Source of the DNA: JAMLIA01 sp039810005
Lineage (GTDB): Bacteria > Chloroflexota > Chloroflexia > Thermomicrobiales > CFX8
DNA length: 56,494 bases
Direction of reading: 5' to 3'
NCBI GenBank assembly: GCA_039810005.1
Contig: JBDHWD010000007.1
Location: 1 to 56,494 of the forward strand
Of this stretch, positions 17,219 through 26,833 are shown piece by piece. How positions within the stretch are numbered: position 1 is the first letter of the stretch; the number at the start of each line of letters is the position of its first letter. Below the pieces are notes generated by a model that saw nothing but the letters and a program-made list of their open reading frames with translations, made no database searches and had not been told where the DNA came from. A program made the translations under genes and the position numbers.

Positions 17219-19669
17219 TCAGACCGCGGCGAACTCCGTCGCCGGCTCGATCTTGAGCAGGTCATCCGCAACATCGACGATGATCACGACGCCTGGCTTG
17301 TAGCGGCCCTGCAGCAGGCCCTCAGCCAGCGGGTCCTCGATCAGGTTCTGGATAATGCGGCGCAACGGACGCGCACCGTACTGCCGGTCGTAACCGCGCT
17401 CGCCAAGGAAGTCCTTGGCTTCGGTCGTGATGTCGAGCGTAATCTCCTGCTCGGCCAGCTGCTCCTTGATCCGCTTCAGCTCCAGCTCGACGATCTCGCG
17501 AATCTGCTCGGTCGTCAGCGCGTGGAAGACGATCACGCCGTCGATGCGGTTCAGGAACTCCGGCCGGAAGGTGCGCTTCAGCTGATCCGTCACACGCTCT
17601 CGCATGCGATCGTAGTCCTGCTGCGCGCGCTTCTCCTCGTCGACCGAGGTCGCGAAGCCGAACTGCTTGTCGGTCGTGATCTGCTCGGCACCGATGTTGG
17701 AGGTCATGATGATGATCGTGTTGCGGAAGTCGACACGGCGTCCCTTGGCATCAGCCAGGTTGCCATCCTCGAGGATCTGCAACAGCATGTTGAAGGCTTC
17801 CGGATGCGCCTTCTCGATCTCGTCCAGCAGGATGACCGAGTAACTCTTGCGGCGAACCGCCTCGGTGAGCTGGCCGCCCTCTTCGTAGCCAACATAGCCC
17901 GGAGGCGCTCCGACGAGTCGTGAGATCGTATGCCGCTCCATGAACTCGCTCATGTCGATCTTGATGAGCGCGTCATCCGAACCGAACATGAACTCGGCCA
18001 GCGCGCGGGCCAGCAATGTCTTGCCGACGCCGGTCGGGCCAAGGAAGATGAACGAGCCGATTGGGCGCCGCGGATCCTTCAGGCCGGCGCGAGCGCGTCG
18101 GACGGCCTTCGCCATCGTCGAGATAGCCTCGTCCTGCCCGATAATGCGTTCGTGCAGCGCGGACTCCATGTGGAGCAGCCGCTCCGACTCCTCAGCAGCC
18201 AATCGGGTCAGCGGAATGCCGGTCCACATCGAGACGACCTGGGCAATGTCCTCTTCGGACACGACCGGGCTCTCGTTGCCCTGCTCTTCCTTCCAGTCCT
18301 TCTCCAGCTCGGCGATCCGCATTCGCAGCTTGCGCTCGCGGTCCCGCAGATCAGCCGCCAGCTCGAACTCCTGGCCGGAGACGGCTGCGTCCAGCTCGCG
18401 CTGCAGGCTCTCCATGCCCCGCATCGCTTCCTTCAGGCTCGGCGGAGACGCAGAGCGGTACATACGCACTCGCGACGACGCCTCATCGATGAGGTCGATC
18501 GCCTTGTCGGGCATGAAGCGGTCCGTGACGTAGCGAGCAGCCAGCTGCGCCGCAGCCTCAAGCGCGGCATCGGTGATCTTCAGCTTGTGGTGCTCTTCAT
18601 AGCGCTCACGGATGCCGTGCAGAATCGAGACCGTCTCTTCGGTCGTCGGCTCCGGCACCTGGATCGGCTGGAAGCGCCGCTCCAGCGCCGCATCGCGCTC
18701 AATGTACTTGCGGTACTCGTCGAGCGTCGTTGCACCGATAGTCTGCACCTCGCCGCGCGACAGCGCCGGCTTCAGGATGTTCGCTGCATCAACAGCGCCT
18801 TCCGCCGCACCGGCTCCAACGAGAGTATGAAGCTCGTCAATAAAGAGGATGGCACCGGTCTCCTTGACCTCGCCAACAATCTTCTTCAGCCGCTCCTCGA
18901 ACTCACCACGGTATTTTGTGCCTGCGACCAGTGCGCCGATATCGAGCGCGACCAGCCGCTTGTTCTGCAGCGGTTCGGGAACATCGCCACCAATGATGCG
19001 CTGGGCAAGGCCCTCGACGATCGCGGTCTTGCCAACGCCCGGCTCACCAATCAATGCCGGATTGTTCTTGGTTCTGCGCGACAGAATTTGCATGACCCGC
19101 TCGATCTCGTTCTGACGACCGATGATCGGGTCGAGCTTGGATTGCCGCGCAGCCTCGGTCAGATCGAATCCGAGCGCATCAAGATACGGTGTCTTGGTGG
19201 TCTGCTTGGACTGCTGATAGCCAGCGTTCTGACTGACGACCTGCATCACCTGCGCGCGAACCTTCTCGAGGTTCACGCCGAGGCTCTCCAGGACGCCGGC
19301 AGCAATCCCCTCGCCCTCGCGGACAAGGCCGAGCAGAAGATGCTCTGTGCCGATGTAGTGATGGTTCAGCCGGCGGGCTTCATCAACCGCAAGCTCAATG
19401 ACCTTCTTCGCTCGCGGCGTGAGGCCAATCTCTCCCATGATGACCGACTCGCCCCGGCCGATGATGAACTCGACAGCCGAGCGAACCTTGGGGAGCTGAA
19501 CACCCATATTGCTCAGGACGCGGGCAGCAACTCCGTCGCCCTCGCGGACCAGACCCAGCAGCAGATGCTCGGTGCCGATGTAGTTGTGGTTGAAACGCTG
19601 CGCTTCTTCCTGCGCCAGCGTCAGAACCTTGCGCGCGCGTTCGGTGAACTTTTCAAACTTGTCTGCCAT
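17219..19669 (-). CDS. clpC: ATP-dependent Clp protease ATP-binding subunit ClpC
   Basis: 816 residues. AAA+ unfoldase that feeds ClpP. Two Clp_N repeats (about 1-145, each with ARKVLTLAQEEAQR-like and IGTEHLLLGLVREG motifs), first AAA domain with Walker A GEPGVGKT, a middle region with a UVR-like coiled coil (SGQEFELAADLRDRE), and second AAA domain with GPTGVGKT, plus the C-terminal D2-small domain. The ATG at 19669 is chosen over a start 16 codons upstream because MADKFEKFTERA is the family start. The promoter lies at 19757-19785. mcsA/mcsB/ctsR, the usual neighbours in Firmicutes, are absent, so regulation must differ. Confidence 0.96.
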   Translation of the reverse strand: MADKFEKFTERARKVLTLAQEEAQRFNHNYIGTEHLLLGLVREGDGVAARVLSNMGVQLPKVRSAVEFIIGRGESVIMGEIGLTPRAKKVIELAVDEARRLNHHYIGTEHLLLGLVREGEGIAAGVLESLGVNLEKVRAQVMQVVSQNAGYQQSKQTTKTPYLDALGFDLTEAARQSKLDPIIGRQNEIERVMQILSRRTKNNPALIGEPGVGKTAIVEGLAQRIIGGDVPEPLQNKRLVALDIGALVAGTKYRGEFEERLKKIVGEVKETGAILFIDELHTLVGAGAAEGAVDAANILKPALSRGEVQTIGATTLDEYRKYIERDAALERRFQPIQVPEPTTEETVSILHGIRERYEEHHKLKITDAALEAAAQLAARYVTDRFMPDKAIDLIDEASSRVRMYRSASPPSLKEAMRGMESLQRELDAAVSGQEFELAADLRDRERKLRMRIAELEKDWKEEQGNESPVVSEEDIAQVVSMWTGIPLTRLAAEESERLLHMESALHERIIGQDEAISTMAKAVRRARAGLKDPRRPIGSFIFLGPTGVGKTLLARALAEFMFGSDDALIKIDMSEFMERHTISRLVGAPPGYVGYEEGGQLTEAVRRKSYSVILLDEIEKAHPEAFNMLLQILEDGNLADAKGRRVDFRNTIIIMTSNIGAEQITTDKQFGFATSVDEEKRAQQDYDRMRERVTDQLKRTFRPEFLNRIDGVIVFHALTTEQIREIVELELKRIKEQLAEQEITLDITTEAKDFLGERGYDRQYGARPLRRIIQNLIEDPLAEGLLQGRYKPGVVIIVDVADDLLKIEPATEFAAV

Positions 19670-19740
19670 GTGATTGTCTCCGACGATCGGGTGCGACTCG
19701 CGCCTGGCCTGGCGCAATCCGCGTCACCAATCGCACTAAC

Positions 19741-19755
19741 GTGGTTACCTACCAC
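19741..19755. promoter_or_regulatory. Inverted repeat at the clpC transcription start (candidate operator)
   Basis: GTGGT-N5-ACCAC, a perfect 5-bp inverted repeat, lies directly downstream of the clpC -10 box and would cover the transcript start. It does not match the CIRCE, HAIR or CtsR consensus. Operator function is inference. Confidence 0.35.
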
Positions 19756-19756
19756 G

Positions 19757-19785
19757 AGCCTACTGCCGGTAACTGACAGTTGCAA
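19757..19785 (-). promoter_or_regulatory. clpC promoter
   Basis: On the minus strand TTGCAA (19785-19780), 17 bases, then TAGGCT (19762-19757). It follows the rpsA terminator and precedes the clpC ATG by about 85 bases. Confidence 0.55.
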
Positions 19786-19819
19786 GTCCCTGGCCATGCT
19801 GCTGGGACGTTGTATAGGT

Positions 19820-19857
19820 GGAAAGCCAGACACGACCGACCCGTAACGGGCCGGTCG
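19820..19857 (-). terminator. Rho-independent terminator after rpsA
   Basis: An 11-bp stem (19833-19843 with 19847-19857) containing one G-U pair on the minus strand, with a 3-base loop. The minus-strand tail reads TGTCTGGCTTTCC, moderately T-rich. It separates rpsA from clpC. Confidence 0.65.
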
Positions 19858-19904
19858 CGTTCTGTTCGCAGGTGCGGGTTCTGGCGAAGCGGGCAGGGTG
19901 AACG

Positions 19905-21392
19905 TTAGCTCGACTGTTCCCCGGACTCGCCATCTGAGGCGGCGGATTCGTCGCCTGATTCGTTCGATGAGGATTCATCAGCGGCCGCAGCTTCGGCGAG
20001 TGCCTGTGACATCGCCAGACCAGCTGCAGTCTGTGGCTCGTCGTCATCCAGCTCAATCGACTGGACGCTCGACGCCTCAGCCTCAACCGAGGCCTCCGGC
20101 TCGGCTTCCGGCTCGCGCTCGGCGCGCGGCATAGCCGGCTCGCCGTCCTCGTCCGGCTCAACCTCGAGCGCAAGGAGCTGGTTCTTCAGCTCGACGGCTT
20201 CCGGTCCGAGGGCAGCAAGCACCTCTTCGTCGGTCGCCTCAAGCCCGCGCCGCAGGCTCAGGCCCATGCGCCGCCGCTGCGGATCGATACGGATGATCCT
20301 GAGCAGCAGGTCCTGGCCCTCATGGACGAGCTGGCGCGGATGGTTGATCCGCAGCTCGGACAGCTCAGATACGTGGACGAGGCCCTCGATGCCGTCTTCA
20401 ATGCGCGCGAACGCACCGAAGTTGGCGAGCTGGGTCACCGTGCCGACAACGAGCTGGTTGACGTCGTACTTCGTCGCGACCCGGCTCCACGGCTCGGCCT
20501 GCGTCCGCTTGATCGAGAGCGCGATCTTCTTCTCTTCGGCGTTAATGCCGAGGACGAAGACATCAATCTCCTGACCAACCTGCAGCACCTCACTTGGGTG
20601 GCGCACGCGGCTCCACGAAAGCTCGGAGAGGTGGACGAGTCCGTCGGCACCGCCGACGTCGACGAAGGCGCCAAAGTCGCAGATGCTGGAGACGCGTCCG
20701 TGCCGGACTTCGCCTTCGCGAAGATCCTGGATCAGCTTCTCCTTCATCACATCGCGGCGTTCCTGGAGCGCCTGGCGCTCCGACAGAATCAGGCGATTGC
20801 GATGGCGGTTGATCTCAATGATCTTGAGCTGCAGCTTCGAGCCGATCAGGCGGGCCATGTCAGCCTGCTTCTGAGCGTCATCTCCGCCGCGGATTTCGGT
20901 GACCTGTGAGGCTGGCACGAACCCGCGCACGCCATCAAGGTTCACCAGCAGGCCGCCCTTGTTGTAGTTGACAACTTCGGCGTCGATGACCTCACCGGCC
21001 TCGAACTGATCCTGCAGAATGCGCCAGCTCTTCTCCTGGCGGGCTCGATCGATCGAGACGACCGCGTGGCCCTCCTGGTTTTCGGGCTGGACGACGAAGA
21101 CGAGGACACTGCCGCCAACGGACAGTTCGCTGCGCTCATCTTCATTGAGCGTGGAGAACTCCCGGGCCGGAATGACGCCCTCGGACTTGGAGCCGATATC
21201 GACAAGGATCTCGTCACGATCAAGATGCATGATCGTGCCTTCCATCACGTCTCCATACTTCAACGTATGATAGTCGTGAGTGGGATCCGCCAGCAGCTGC
21301 TCCATCAGAGCACGCCCGGCGTCGTCGCTATCACTCTCTGGATTAAGATCCACACTACCTTGCATGGATCCATTGAATTCGGTACGTTCCAT
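19905..21392 (-). CDS. rpsA: 30S ribosomal protein S1 (four S1 domains)
   Basis: 495 residues. Binds mRNA at the ribosome and aids initiation. Four S1 RNA-binding repeats are seen: about 40-110 (YGDVMEGTIMHLDRDEILVDIGSKSEG), 125-195 (GEVIDAEVVNYNKGGLLVNLDGVRGFVP), 215-285 (GEVRHGRVSSICDFGAFVDVG) and 300-370 (GTVTQLANFGAFARI), followed by an acidic, Ala/Glu/Ser-rich tail of about 100 residues. The ATG at 21392 has AGGGATGG upstream; the 46-codon extension above it lies in the promoter leader. Four repeats is the usual number for Gram-positive-type S1, fewer than the six of proteobacteria. Confidence 0.93.
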   Translation of the reverse strand: MERTEFNGSMQGSVDLNPESDSDDAGRALMEQLLADPTHDYHTLKYGDVMEGTIMHLDRDEILVDIGSKSEGVIPAREFSTLNEDERSELSVGGSVLVFVVQPENQEGHAVVSIDRARQEKSWRILQDQFEAGEVIDAEVVNYNKGGLLVNLDGVRGFVPASQVTEIRGGDDAQKQADMARLIGSKLQLKIIEINRHRNRLILSERQALQERRDVMKEKLIQDLREGEVRHGRVSSICDFGAFVDVGGADGLVHLSELSWSRVRHPSEVLQVGQEIDVFVLGINAEEKKIALSIKRTQAEPWSRVATKYDVNQLVVGTVTQLANFGAFARIEDGIEGLVHVSELSELRINHPRQLVHEGQDLLLRIIRIDPQRRRMGLSLRRGLEATDEEVLAALGPEAVELKNQLLALEVEPDEDGEPAMPRAEREPEAEPEASVEAEASSVQSIELDDDEPQTAAGLAMSQALAEAAAADESSSNESGDESAASDGESGEQSS

Positions 21393-21470
21393 ATACCATC
21401 CCTGCGCGTGAGATTTGCCGACGGTCGGCAGGCCAATAGACGGCCATGCGCCGTCAGCGAAGCGCGACCA

Positions 21471-21500
21471 AGTATAGTGCGAATCGTGTCTTTTATGCAA
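21471..21500 (-). promoter_or_regulatory. rpsA promoter
   Basis: On the minus strand TTGCAT (21500-21495), 18 bases, TATACT (21476-21471). The predicted leader is about 70 bases before the ATG at 21392. Confidence 0.6.
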
Positions 21501-21574
21501 CGTGGCGCAGGCGATCGCTGCGTCATGCATTCCCGAATGTTCTGTCGCGCGATCTGCGGGCGACCAATGGGAAT

Positions 21575-22102
21575 CTACAGGTCGATGAGACGCGCCTGAA
21601 TCCGCTCGCCAATTTCAAGCACGCCCCAGGTTGGTCCCGGTGCCCAACGTGGCTGAGTCGGAGATCCCGGATTCATCATCCAGAGCCCGTTGCGCTGCTC
21701 GATCAGCGGTCGATGGCTGTGTCCGTAGACGGCCCAGTCCACTACTCCGCGCATGCGGTCATATGCGTACTCGCGAGCCGTCATGCGCGAGCGTCCCGCG
21801 TGATGATGCCCATGTATCAGGCCGATGCGGTGCTCCCCACAGCGAAAATAGCGTTCGAACGGCAGCGTGCGCATCAGCTCGGGCTCATCCTCGTCGCCAT
21901 TGCCATATACCGCATAGGTCGGAGCGATAGCGTCAAGGCGCTCGAGCACCCATGGGCGAAGAATGTCACCAGCATGAAAGATGATGTCACACGTCGCCAG
22001 CCCGTCGAGTAACGCGGGCGGTAGCGGGCGCTGCATCACCAGATGCGTGTCCGCTACCAGCCCAATTCGCGCCGGATGGCGCAGAACTTCATACTCGGGC
22101 AA
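21575..22102 (-). CDS. YfcE/MJ0936-type metallophosphoesterase
   Basis: 175 residues. A small calcineurin-like phosphodiesterase with the metal-binding blocks GLVADTHL, FHAGDI, VYGNGDEDEP (GNxD variant), LIHGHHH and YGHSHRP all present. Substrate unknown; family members act on bis-p-nitrophenyl phosphate in vitro. The start is TTG at 22102, overlapping the end of the aldolase gene by 14 bases; the next in-frame ATG would remove the first metal ligand block, so an upstream start is required. Probably the last gene of a unit with the DapA-like gene. Confidence 0.88.
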   Translation of the reverse strand: MPEYEVLRHPARIGLVADTHLVMQRPLPPALLDGLATCDIIFHAGDILRPWVLERLDAIAPTYAVYGNGDEDEPELMRTLPFERYFRCGEHRIGLIHGHHHAGRSRMTAREYAYDRMRGVVDWAVYGHSHRPLIEQRNGLWMMNPGSPTQPRWAPGPTWGVLEIGERIQARLIDL

Positions 22103-22991
22103 GCAGATCAGCGCTCTCGAAGATCTTGCGGATCTCGGCGCGCTCGGCGTCAGTAGCCGGTAGCAGCGGCGGTCGTGGATCGCCGGTTGCGAGGCCGACC
22201 ATCTCCATTGCCGCCTTCAGCCCGCCGATGCCGAACCGCGTCGTGACCGCGGCGTTCGGCGCAAGAAGTCGGAATTGCAGTTCTCGCGCGCGATCGTGCT
22301 CACCGTCCTGGTAGAGCTGGTACAGATCTGCACACGCCTGCGGCGCAACATCGGCAAGCGCAAGGATGCCTCCCTTAGCGCCGAGACACAGTGCCGGATA
22401 CAGGAAATTCGCGGAACCGGCCAGTACGGCGAAGTCGTCATCCGTCCCGGCGACCATCTCGGCGAACTTCACGGCGTTTCCGGCGCTGTCCTTCACTCCG
22501 ACAATGTTCGGATGCTGCGAGAGCATCGCGACAGTTGAAGCCGGCAGATCGACGCCGGTATAGGCCGTCATAATGTAGACGAGGATCGGGATCGGCGATG
22601 CATCTGCTACCGCGTAGTAGTGGCGCTTGAACGCTTCGGCGTCGTACCGCGGGCGATAGTAGTGCGGAGTCACGACGAGCGCGTAGTCCGCGCCGAGGCT
22701 CGCCGCTGCCTGGGTAATCCGAATCGTTGCGCGGGTCGACTCAACGCCGGTACCAGCTAGAACAAGCCGCCGACCGTTGACCGTCGTCACGGCCGTCTCA
22801 ATCAGCCGCAACTTCTCATCTTCGTCAAGCAGCGCCGACTCGCCATTGGAGCCCATAACGACAATGCCGTCGAGCGGGCTGTTCGCGTACCACTCGACGT
22901 TCTGCGCGTATGCGTCCAGGTCCAGCTCGCCGTCAGAACCAAACAGCGCGGCAATCGGAGCCAGGACACCCTGCAATGGTCGCTTCGCCAT
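22089..22991 (-). CDS. DapA/NanA-superfamily aldolase (dihydrodipicolinate synthase-like)
   Basis: 300 residues. TIM-barrel lyase that forms a Schiff base with a 2-oxo acid through Lys167 (IVGVKDSAGN). GSNGESALL marks the carboxylate-binding loop. The general Tyr139 lies in LVYIMTAYTG, where classical DapA has YNVP, and the DapA arginine pattern is not clear, so this is more likely a 2-keto-3-deoxy sugar acid or 4-hydroxy-2-oxoglutarate aldolase than lysine biosynthesis. ATG has GGGGAGG about 6 bases upstream. It overlaps the phosphoesterase by 14 bases. Confidence 0.85.
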   Translation of the reverse strand: MAKRPLQGVLAPIAALFGSDGELDLDAYAQNVEWYANSPLDGIVVMGSNGESALLDEDEKLRLIETAVTTVNGRRLVLAGTGVESTRATIRITQAAASLGADYALVVTPHYYRPRYDAEAFKRHYYAVADASPIPILVYIMTAYTGVDLPASTVAMLSQHPNIVGVKDSAGNAVKFAEMVAGTDDDFAVLAGSANFLYPALCLGAKGGILALADVAPQACADLYQLYQDGEHDRARELQFRLLAPNAAVTTRFGIGGLKAAMEMVGLATGDPRPPLLPATDAERAEIRKIFESADLLARV

Positions 22992-23028
22992 GTTTGCCTC
23001 CCCTATCGGTGCGTGGGCGACACCGAAC

Positions 23029-24483
23029 TCATGACACGTCTACAGTTTGAGGATACTCTGCGGCGTGTCTGCGTGTCTCATTAAACCCGCACAGGGATAC
23101 GAGCGCACCCGCGATAATCCAGTACAACGCCACCATGTGCGAGAACTCCGGGTTGAACAGATAGTGATCGACGACAGCGACGGCCAGCAACGCCAGAAAG
23201 ACGGTCGCGAAGCTCAATGTGACGTCGCCGTCGCGACCCTTCCTTGCGAGGACGACGTGCACCGCTCGCCAGGCGATGACCGCCGCGACTGCCAGAAACA
23301 CCGCCAGTCCCACAAGCCCGATGCGCTCAGCGATCAGGAGATACACGCTGGAGACGCCGGTCTGCAGATGATCCGACGGCGCATCACCGAAGCCAACACC
23401 GATCCAGGGGTGCTCGCGAATGATGTTCCAGGCGTTCTGGTATTCCTGCAGGCGCAGTTTCGTGGCCGGGTCCTGTAGCGTGAAGCCTTCCCACAGCCGG
23501 GTGACGAAGCCGCTACCGAGGCCGAGAGCAATTCCGAGCAGTCCAAGCACGCCGAGCGGCGGGATGAGCCAGCTCCGGCGCAGCAGCAGCACGAACGCGA
23601 CGCCGAATGCGGCACCAACCCAGGCACCGCGCGAATACGACAACAGCAGCGCCATGCTCGTAATGGCCGCCGCCCCCCCAGCTAACCAGATGCTCACCGA
23701 CCGGTGTGAAGACAGCAACTGACTGGCCGCCAGCAGCAGGCCGATCATCATCAACCCACCGAACGCATTCGGGTCGACACCGGTCCCGATGGCCCGCATA
23801 GCAAGCGAGGGATTCGACTCGATGAAGCGCACGATCTCATTCGACGGATAGCCGTATGCCACCAGGCGCCCCAGCACACGGAGCGTCAGCTGCGGTCCGC
23901 CGGCGTAGAGCAGTAGGCCAATGAACCCGGCGACCGTCGCGCCTGCCAGCAGCATTTGCAGCAGCAGTCTGCCATCGCGCGGCGAACGAACGATTTCGCG
24001 CGTTAGCCAGAACATGCCAATCGCAAGCAGAAAGCGCCCGAAATCGTGGGCAGTCTGCGTCGTGTAGCCGCGCCCGATGCCCAGCAGAAACGCTATGCTG
24101 GCGATCCCGATTAGCACGAGCACCAGCGCTTCTGACCAGCCAATGTGAAGCCGTTGACGACGATCGACCAGCGCGACCGCACCGCCGGCCAGCAGGCACC
24201 AGGCAAGCGCCAGCTCCAGTAATGTCGGAGTGATCGGACCGCCGAGAGGAATAACGCCAAACGGCAGGATGCACGCGACCGCGATAACGCAGATGAAGCC
24301 AGTCCAGACGCTCCGCAGGAGAACGATGACCACCGCCGGTGCCAGCGCAATGACCGCAGCAACCGGAAAACCAGCTCGCACGACGACCAGGCCCGCCAGC
24401 GCTCCGGCACCAACCGCCAGGCTGACAATCCACATCAGCGGCCATACCGAGCGAACGAGGCTGAATGATCGACTCATATCCAC
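23029..24483 (-). CDS. O-antigen ligase/polymerase-like membrane protein (Wzy_C family)
   Basis: 484 residues with about a dozen membrane helices. Members of this family polymerise or ligate lipid-linked glycans outside the membrane. The key motif stretch is present: LSYSRGAWVGAAFGV before the large loop, RLQEYQNAWNIIREHPWIGVGFG and the following loop histidine region (SDHLQTGVSSVYLLIAERIGLVG). The start is GTG, or ATG two codons downstream, and overlaps the corA end by 10 bases. No glycan locus surrounds it apart from a glycosyltransferase at 27714, so the glycan is unknown. Confidence 0.85.
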   Translation of the reverse strand: MDMSRSFSLVRSVWPLMWIVSLAVGAGALAGLVVVRAGFPVAAVIALAPAVVIVLLRSVWTGFICVIAVACILPFGVIPLGGPITPTLLELALAWCLLAGGAVALVDRRQRLHIGWSEALVLVLIGIASIAFLLGIGRGYTTQTAHDFGRFLLAIGMFWLTREIVRSPRDGRLLLQMLLAGATVAGFIGLLLYAGGPQLTLRVLGRLVAYGYPSNEIVRFIESNPSLAMRAIGTGVDPNAFGGLMMIGLLLAASQLLSSHRSVSIWLAGGAAAITSMALLLSYSRGAWVGAAFGVAFVLLLRRSWLIPPLGVLGLLGIALGLGSGFVTRLWEGFTLQDPATKLRLQEYQNAWNIIREHPWIGVGFGDAPSDHLQTGVSSVYLLIAERIGLVGLAVFLAVAAVIAWRAVHVVLARKGRDGDVTLSFATVFLALLAVAVVDHYLFNPEFSHMVALYWIIAGALVSLCGFNETRRHAAEYPQTVDVS

Positions 24484-25493
24484 CGGCGCAACCGGAACGC
24501 GAGGACCATTCCGCCAGTGATCGCGAGCATGATCGTCGTGATGATGATGAGAGCGTAACTGGAGTGCTCGTACGGCAACGGGACGTTCATGCCAAAGACG
24601 CTCGTGATGAGCGTCAGCGGCAGAATGATGACTGAGATGACCGTCAGCGCTTTGATAACTTCATTCAGCCGATGAGACGCGAGCGAATCGAACGTATCGC
24701 TCAGACCCTCGAGGACTTCCTTCAGGTCGTCCAGCGAATCCCAGATCTTCGCCAGCTGGTCAGCGATGTCGCCGAAGTACACGTCGGTATCGATATCGTC
24801 GCGCAACATCGGCAAATCGCGGTGTGCTAATTGAGAGACGACGGCAACCTGCGGCTTGATAATGCGGCGCAACGAGATGAGATCCCGTCGCACAACCGAG
24901 ATCTCCTGAACCGTTCGCAGGCTGGAGCTATCGAAGATCGCGTCTTCAATGGCATCTATGCGATCTTCCAGGCGATTGACGATCGGGAAGCAATACTCGA
25001 CGAGACGATCGATGACGAAATAGACCAGGTGGGCTGGCGAATCGCCCATCATCGCCTCACGCGCGTCCTGCGATTTGGCCGCCTGCTCGAACATGCCGAC
25101 CAGCGGCCGGAGCACGCCGTCATGCGCGGTGATCACGTAGTCATCGCCAACAAACAGGTCGACTTCGGAGGCTGAAGTCACGCGGGTCTTCTTGTTATGC
25201 ACCGGGAAATGCATAACGATGAACACGTAATCGTCGTCAATGTCGAGCTTTGGTCGCTGCGTGCGGCTGGTGACATCCTCCAGGACAAGCTCGTGGAAAT
25301 CGAACTCATCGCGCAGGTACTCAATCTCCTGCGCGCCCGGCTTACGGATGTCGATCCAGCGCAGTCGATTGTGCACGACGACCTGCAGTCGCGACGAGAC
25401 GTTGGTCTGCTCCGGACGACTACCCCGCGAGGACGGACGAATGAGCCGACTTGCAGCCGCTATTGGTACGTGTCTGCGTTTGCTCACTGTCAT
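24474..25493 (-). CDS. corA: CorA-type magnesium transporter
   Basis: 339 residues. Pentameric Mg2+ channel. A large cytoplasmic N-terminal domain (about 40-275) is followed by two C-terminal membrane helices, the first ending in the signature GMN (VFGMNVPLPYEHSSYAL), the second ending at the C terminus with a basic tail RLRRWI. The first 35 residues are variable and the true start could be a little downstream. Its end overlaps the ligase gene by 10 bases, suggesting co-transcription without an obvious functional link. Confidence 0.92.
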   Translation of the reverse strand: MTVSKRRHVPIAAASRLIRPSSRGSRPEQTNVSSRLQVVVHNRLRWIDIRKPGAQEIEYLRDEFDFHELVLEDVTSRTQRPKLDIDDDYVFIVMHFPVHNKKTRVTSASEVDLFVGDDYVITAHDGVLRPLVGMFEQAAKSQDAREAMMGDSPAHLVYFVIDRLVEYCFPIVNRLEDRIDAIEDAIFDSSSLRTVQEISVVRRDLISLRRIIKPQVAVVSQLAHRDLPMLRDDIDTDVYFGDIADQLAKIWDSLDDLKEVLEGLSDTFDSLASHRLNEVIKALTVISVIILPLTLITSVFGMNVPLPYEHSSYALIIITTIMLAITGGMVLAFRLRRWI

Positions 25494-25606
25494 GCACGCG
25501 CCCCGTCATCGAGCCCATCGTCACTTACCCGCTCACACCGAACGCACCAAGGATACGACCCGATCAAGCGGCCGGTGCCTGCACAACCAAAGCACAACGC
25601 GCGAAC

Positions 25607-26800
25607 CTAGGAACGGATAAGAATCACCTCGCGCTGCGGCTCAGCCAGAAACTCGCAGCCATCCTCGGTGACAACGATGTCCTCTTCCTGGCTCACGAAT
25701 CCGTACCCGGGCACAAGACAGCCGATCTCGAGCGTGTAGACCTCGTCTTTCTCCAGCGCGCCGTACGGTCGCTGGCCATAACGCTCCCAGCGCGGCCCGA
25801 GAACCGTCCCGCCGTCGTGGCACGCCCGGCCCATCTGGTGGCCCAGCGCAAACTGCCACTCCTCCAGCCCTTCGGCAGCGAAGATCTTGCGGGCGACATC
25901 GTCCACTTCCCAGCCCAGCACGCCGGGGCGAATGAATGCTGCTGCATCCTGAATACATCGATTGACGATCTCAAAATGCCGCTTCACTTCCGGCGGGGCT
26001 TCCGTCTCGCCCGGCTGCAGAAAGTAGAAGGTGCGCTGCATGTCCGAGCAGTATTCATCCTCGTTGACGCCGAAGTCGATCGATAGCAGGTGGCCAGCGC
26101 GGGTCTGGACATCGGTCGGCCCAACGTGGCCACGGGGTGAGTCGGGTCCTGCAGTGACGCCCGGGCAGTAATTCCAGTCCCACGACGAGCCGATTCGCCG
26201 CTCTTCGAGCTGGGCGTGCATGAAGTCGCTGATCTCGTTCTCGCTGAGCCCTGGCCGGAGCCACCGCTGGGTCGCCTCCCAGATGCGCTCAGTCGTCTGC
26301 ACAGCGGTACGGATTCGCGCCAACTCAGTCGGGGATTTGCGCGCACGCACTTTCGTCGGGATCTCGCCGGACGACTGCACCTTTGCCCAGTGCGGCGTGT
26401 CCTTCAGCATCTCCTCAAGCAGCAGGTACATGCCGTGCGTCAGGCCGTCGGCCATATTGTTGTCCGTCGAGTAATTCAGCGCGATCGCGTTCGGCTGCAG
26501 CTCATCGAGCGCTTTGATCAGCTCGCCCGATACACCCTCAACGTAGCCAACGACGTTGTCCCACGCTCCGGTCTGTCGGATGTTGGCCACGTCTCCGGTG
26601 GCGACAATTGCTCGGTGGTCCCCGCTCCGAGAAATGATGAAGGCCGATTCCCAGGTTACGCTGGTGCCCACGACGAGCGGAAGACTCGGATCACCGAGGA
26701 CATCGCTCTCCCGGGCGAGGATCATCCAGACATCGACATCGTGCTCATCCAGCACCTGGACGGCCTGCGCGATCTTCTCGCGGATGATCGGATTTTCCAT
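25607..26800 (-). CDS. M24 family aminopeptidase (Xaa-Pro peptidase-like)
   Basis: 397 residues. An N-terminal creatinase-like domain (about 1-155) and a C-terminal pita-bread domain. All five metal ligands are in place: SIDFGVNEDEYCSDMQRTF (two Asp), GHQMGRACHDGG (His), LEIGCLVPGYGF (Glu) and SQEEDIVVTEDG (Glu). Likely acts in the cytoplasm on Xaa-Pro peptides, though close relatives with other substrates exist. It follows the PIG-L deacetylase gene by 33 bases on the same strand and is probably co-transcribed. Confidence 0.9.
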   Translation of the reverse strand: MENPIIREKIAQAVQVLDEHDVDVWMILARESDVLGDPSLPLVVGTSVTWESAFIISRSGDHRAIVATGDVANIRQTGAWDNVVGYVEGVSGELIKALDELQPNAIALNYSTDNNMADGLTHGMYLLLEEMLKDTPHWAKVQSSGEIPTKVRARKSPTELARIRTAVQTTERIWEATQRWLRPGLSENEISDFMHAQLEERRIGSSWDWNYCPGVTAGPDSPRGHVGPTDVQTRAGHLLSIDFGVNEDEYCSDMQRTFYFLQPGETEAPPEVKRHFEIVNRCIQDAAAFIRPGVLGWEVDDVARKIFAAEGLEEWQFALGHQMGRACHDGGTVLGPRWERYGQRPYGALEKDEVYTLEIGCLVPGYGFVSQEEDIVVTEDGCEFLAEPQREVILIRS

Positions 26801-26833
26801 CTGCCCGCTCCTTGCCGCCGAATCTGACGCCGG

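Noticed and set aside
17930..19846. 638-codon plus-strand ORF opposite clpC
   Set aside because: Antisense shadow of clpC; no SD and no recognisable domain.
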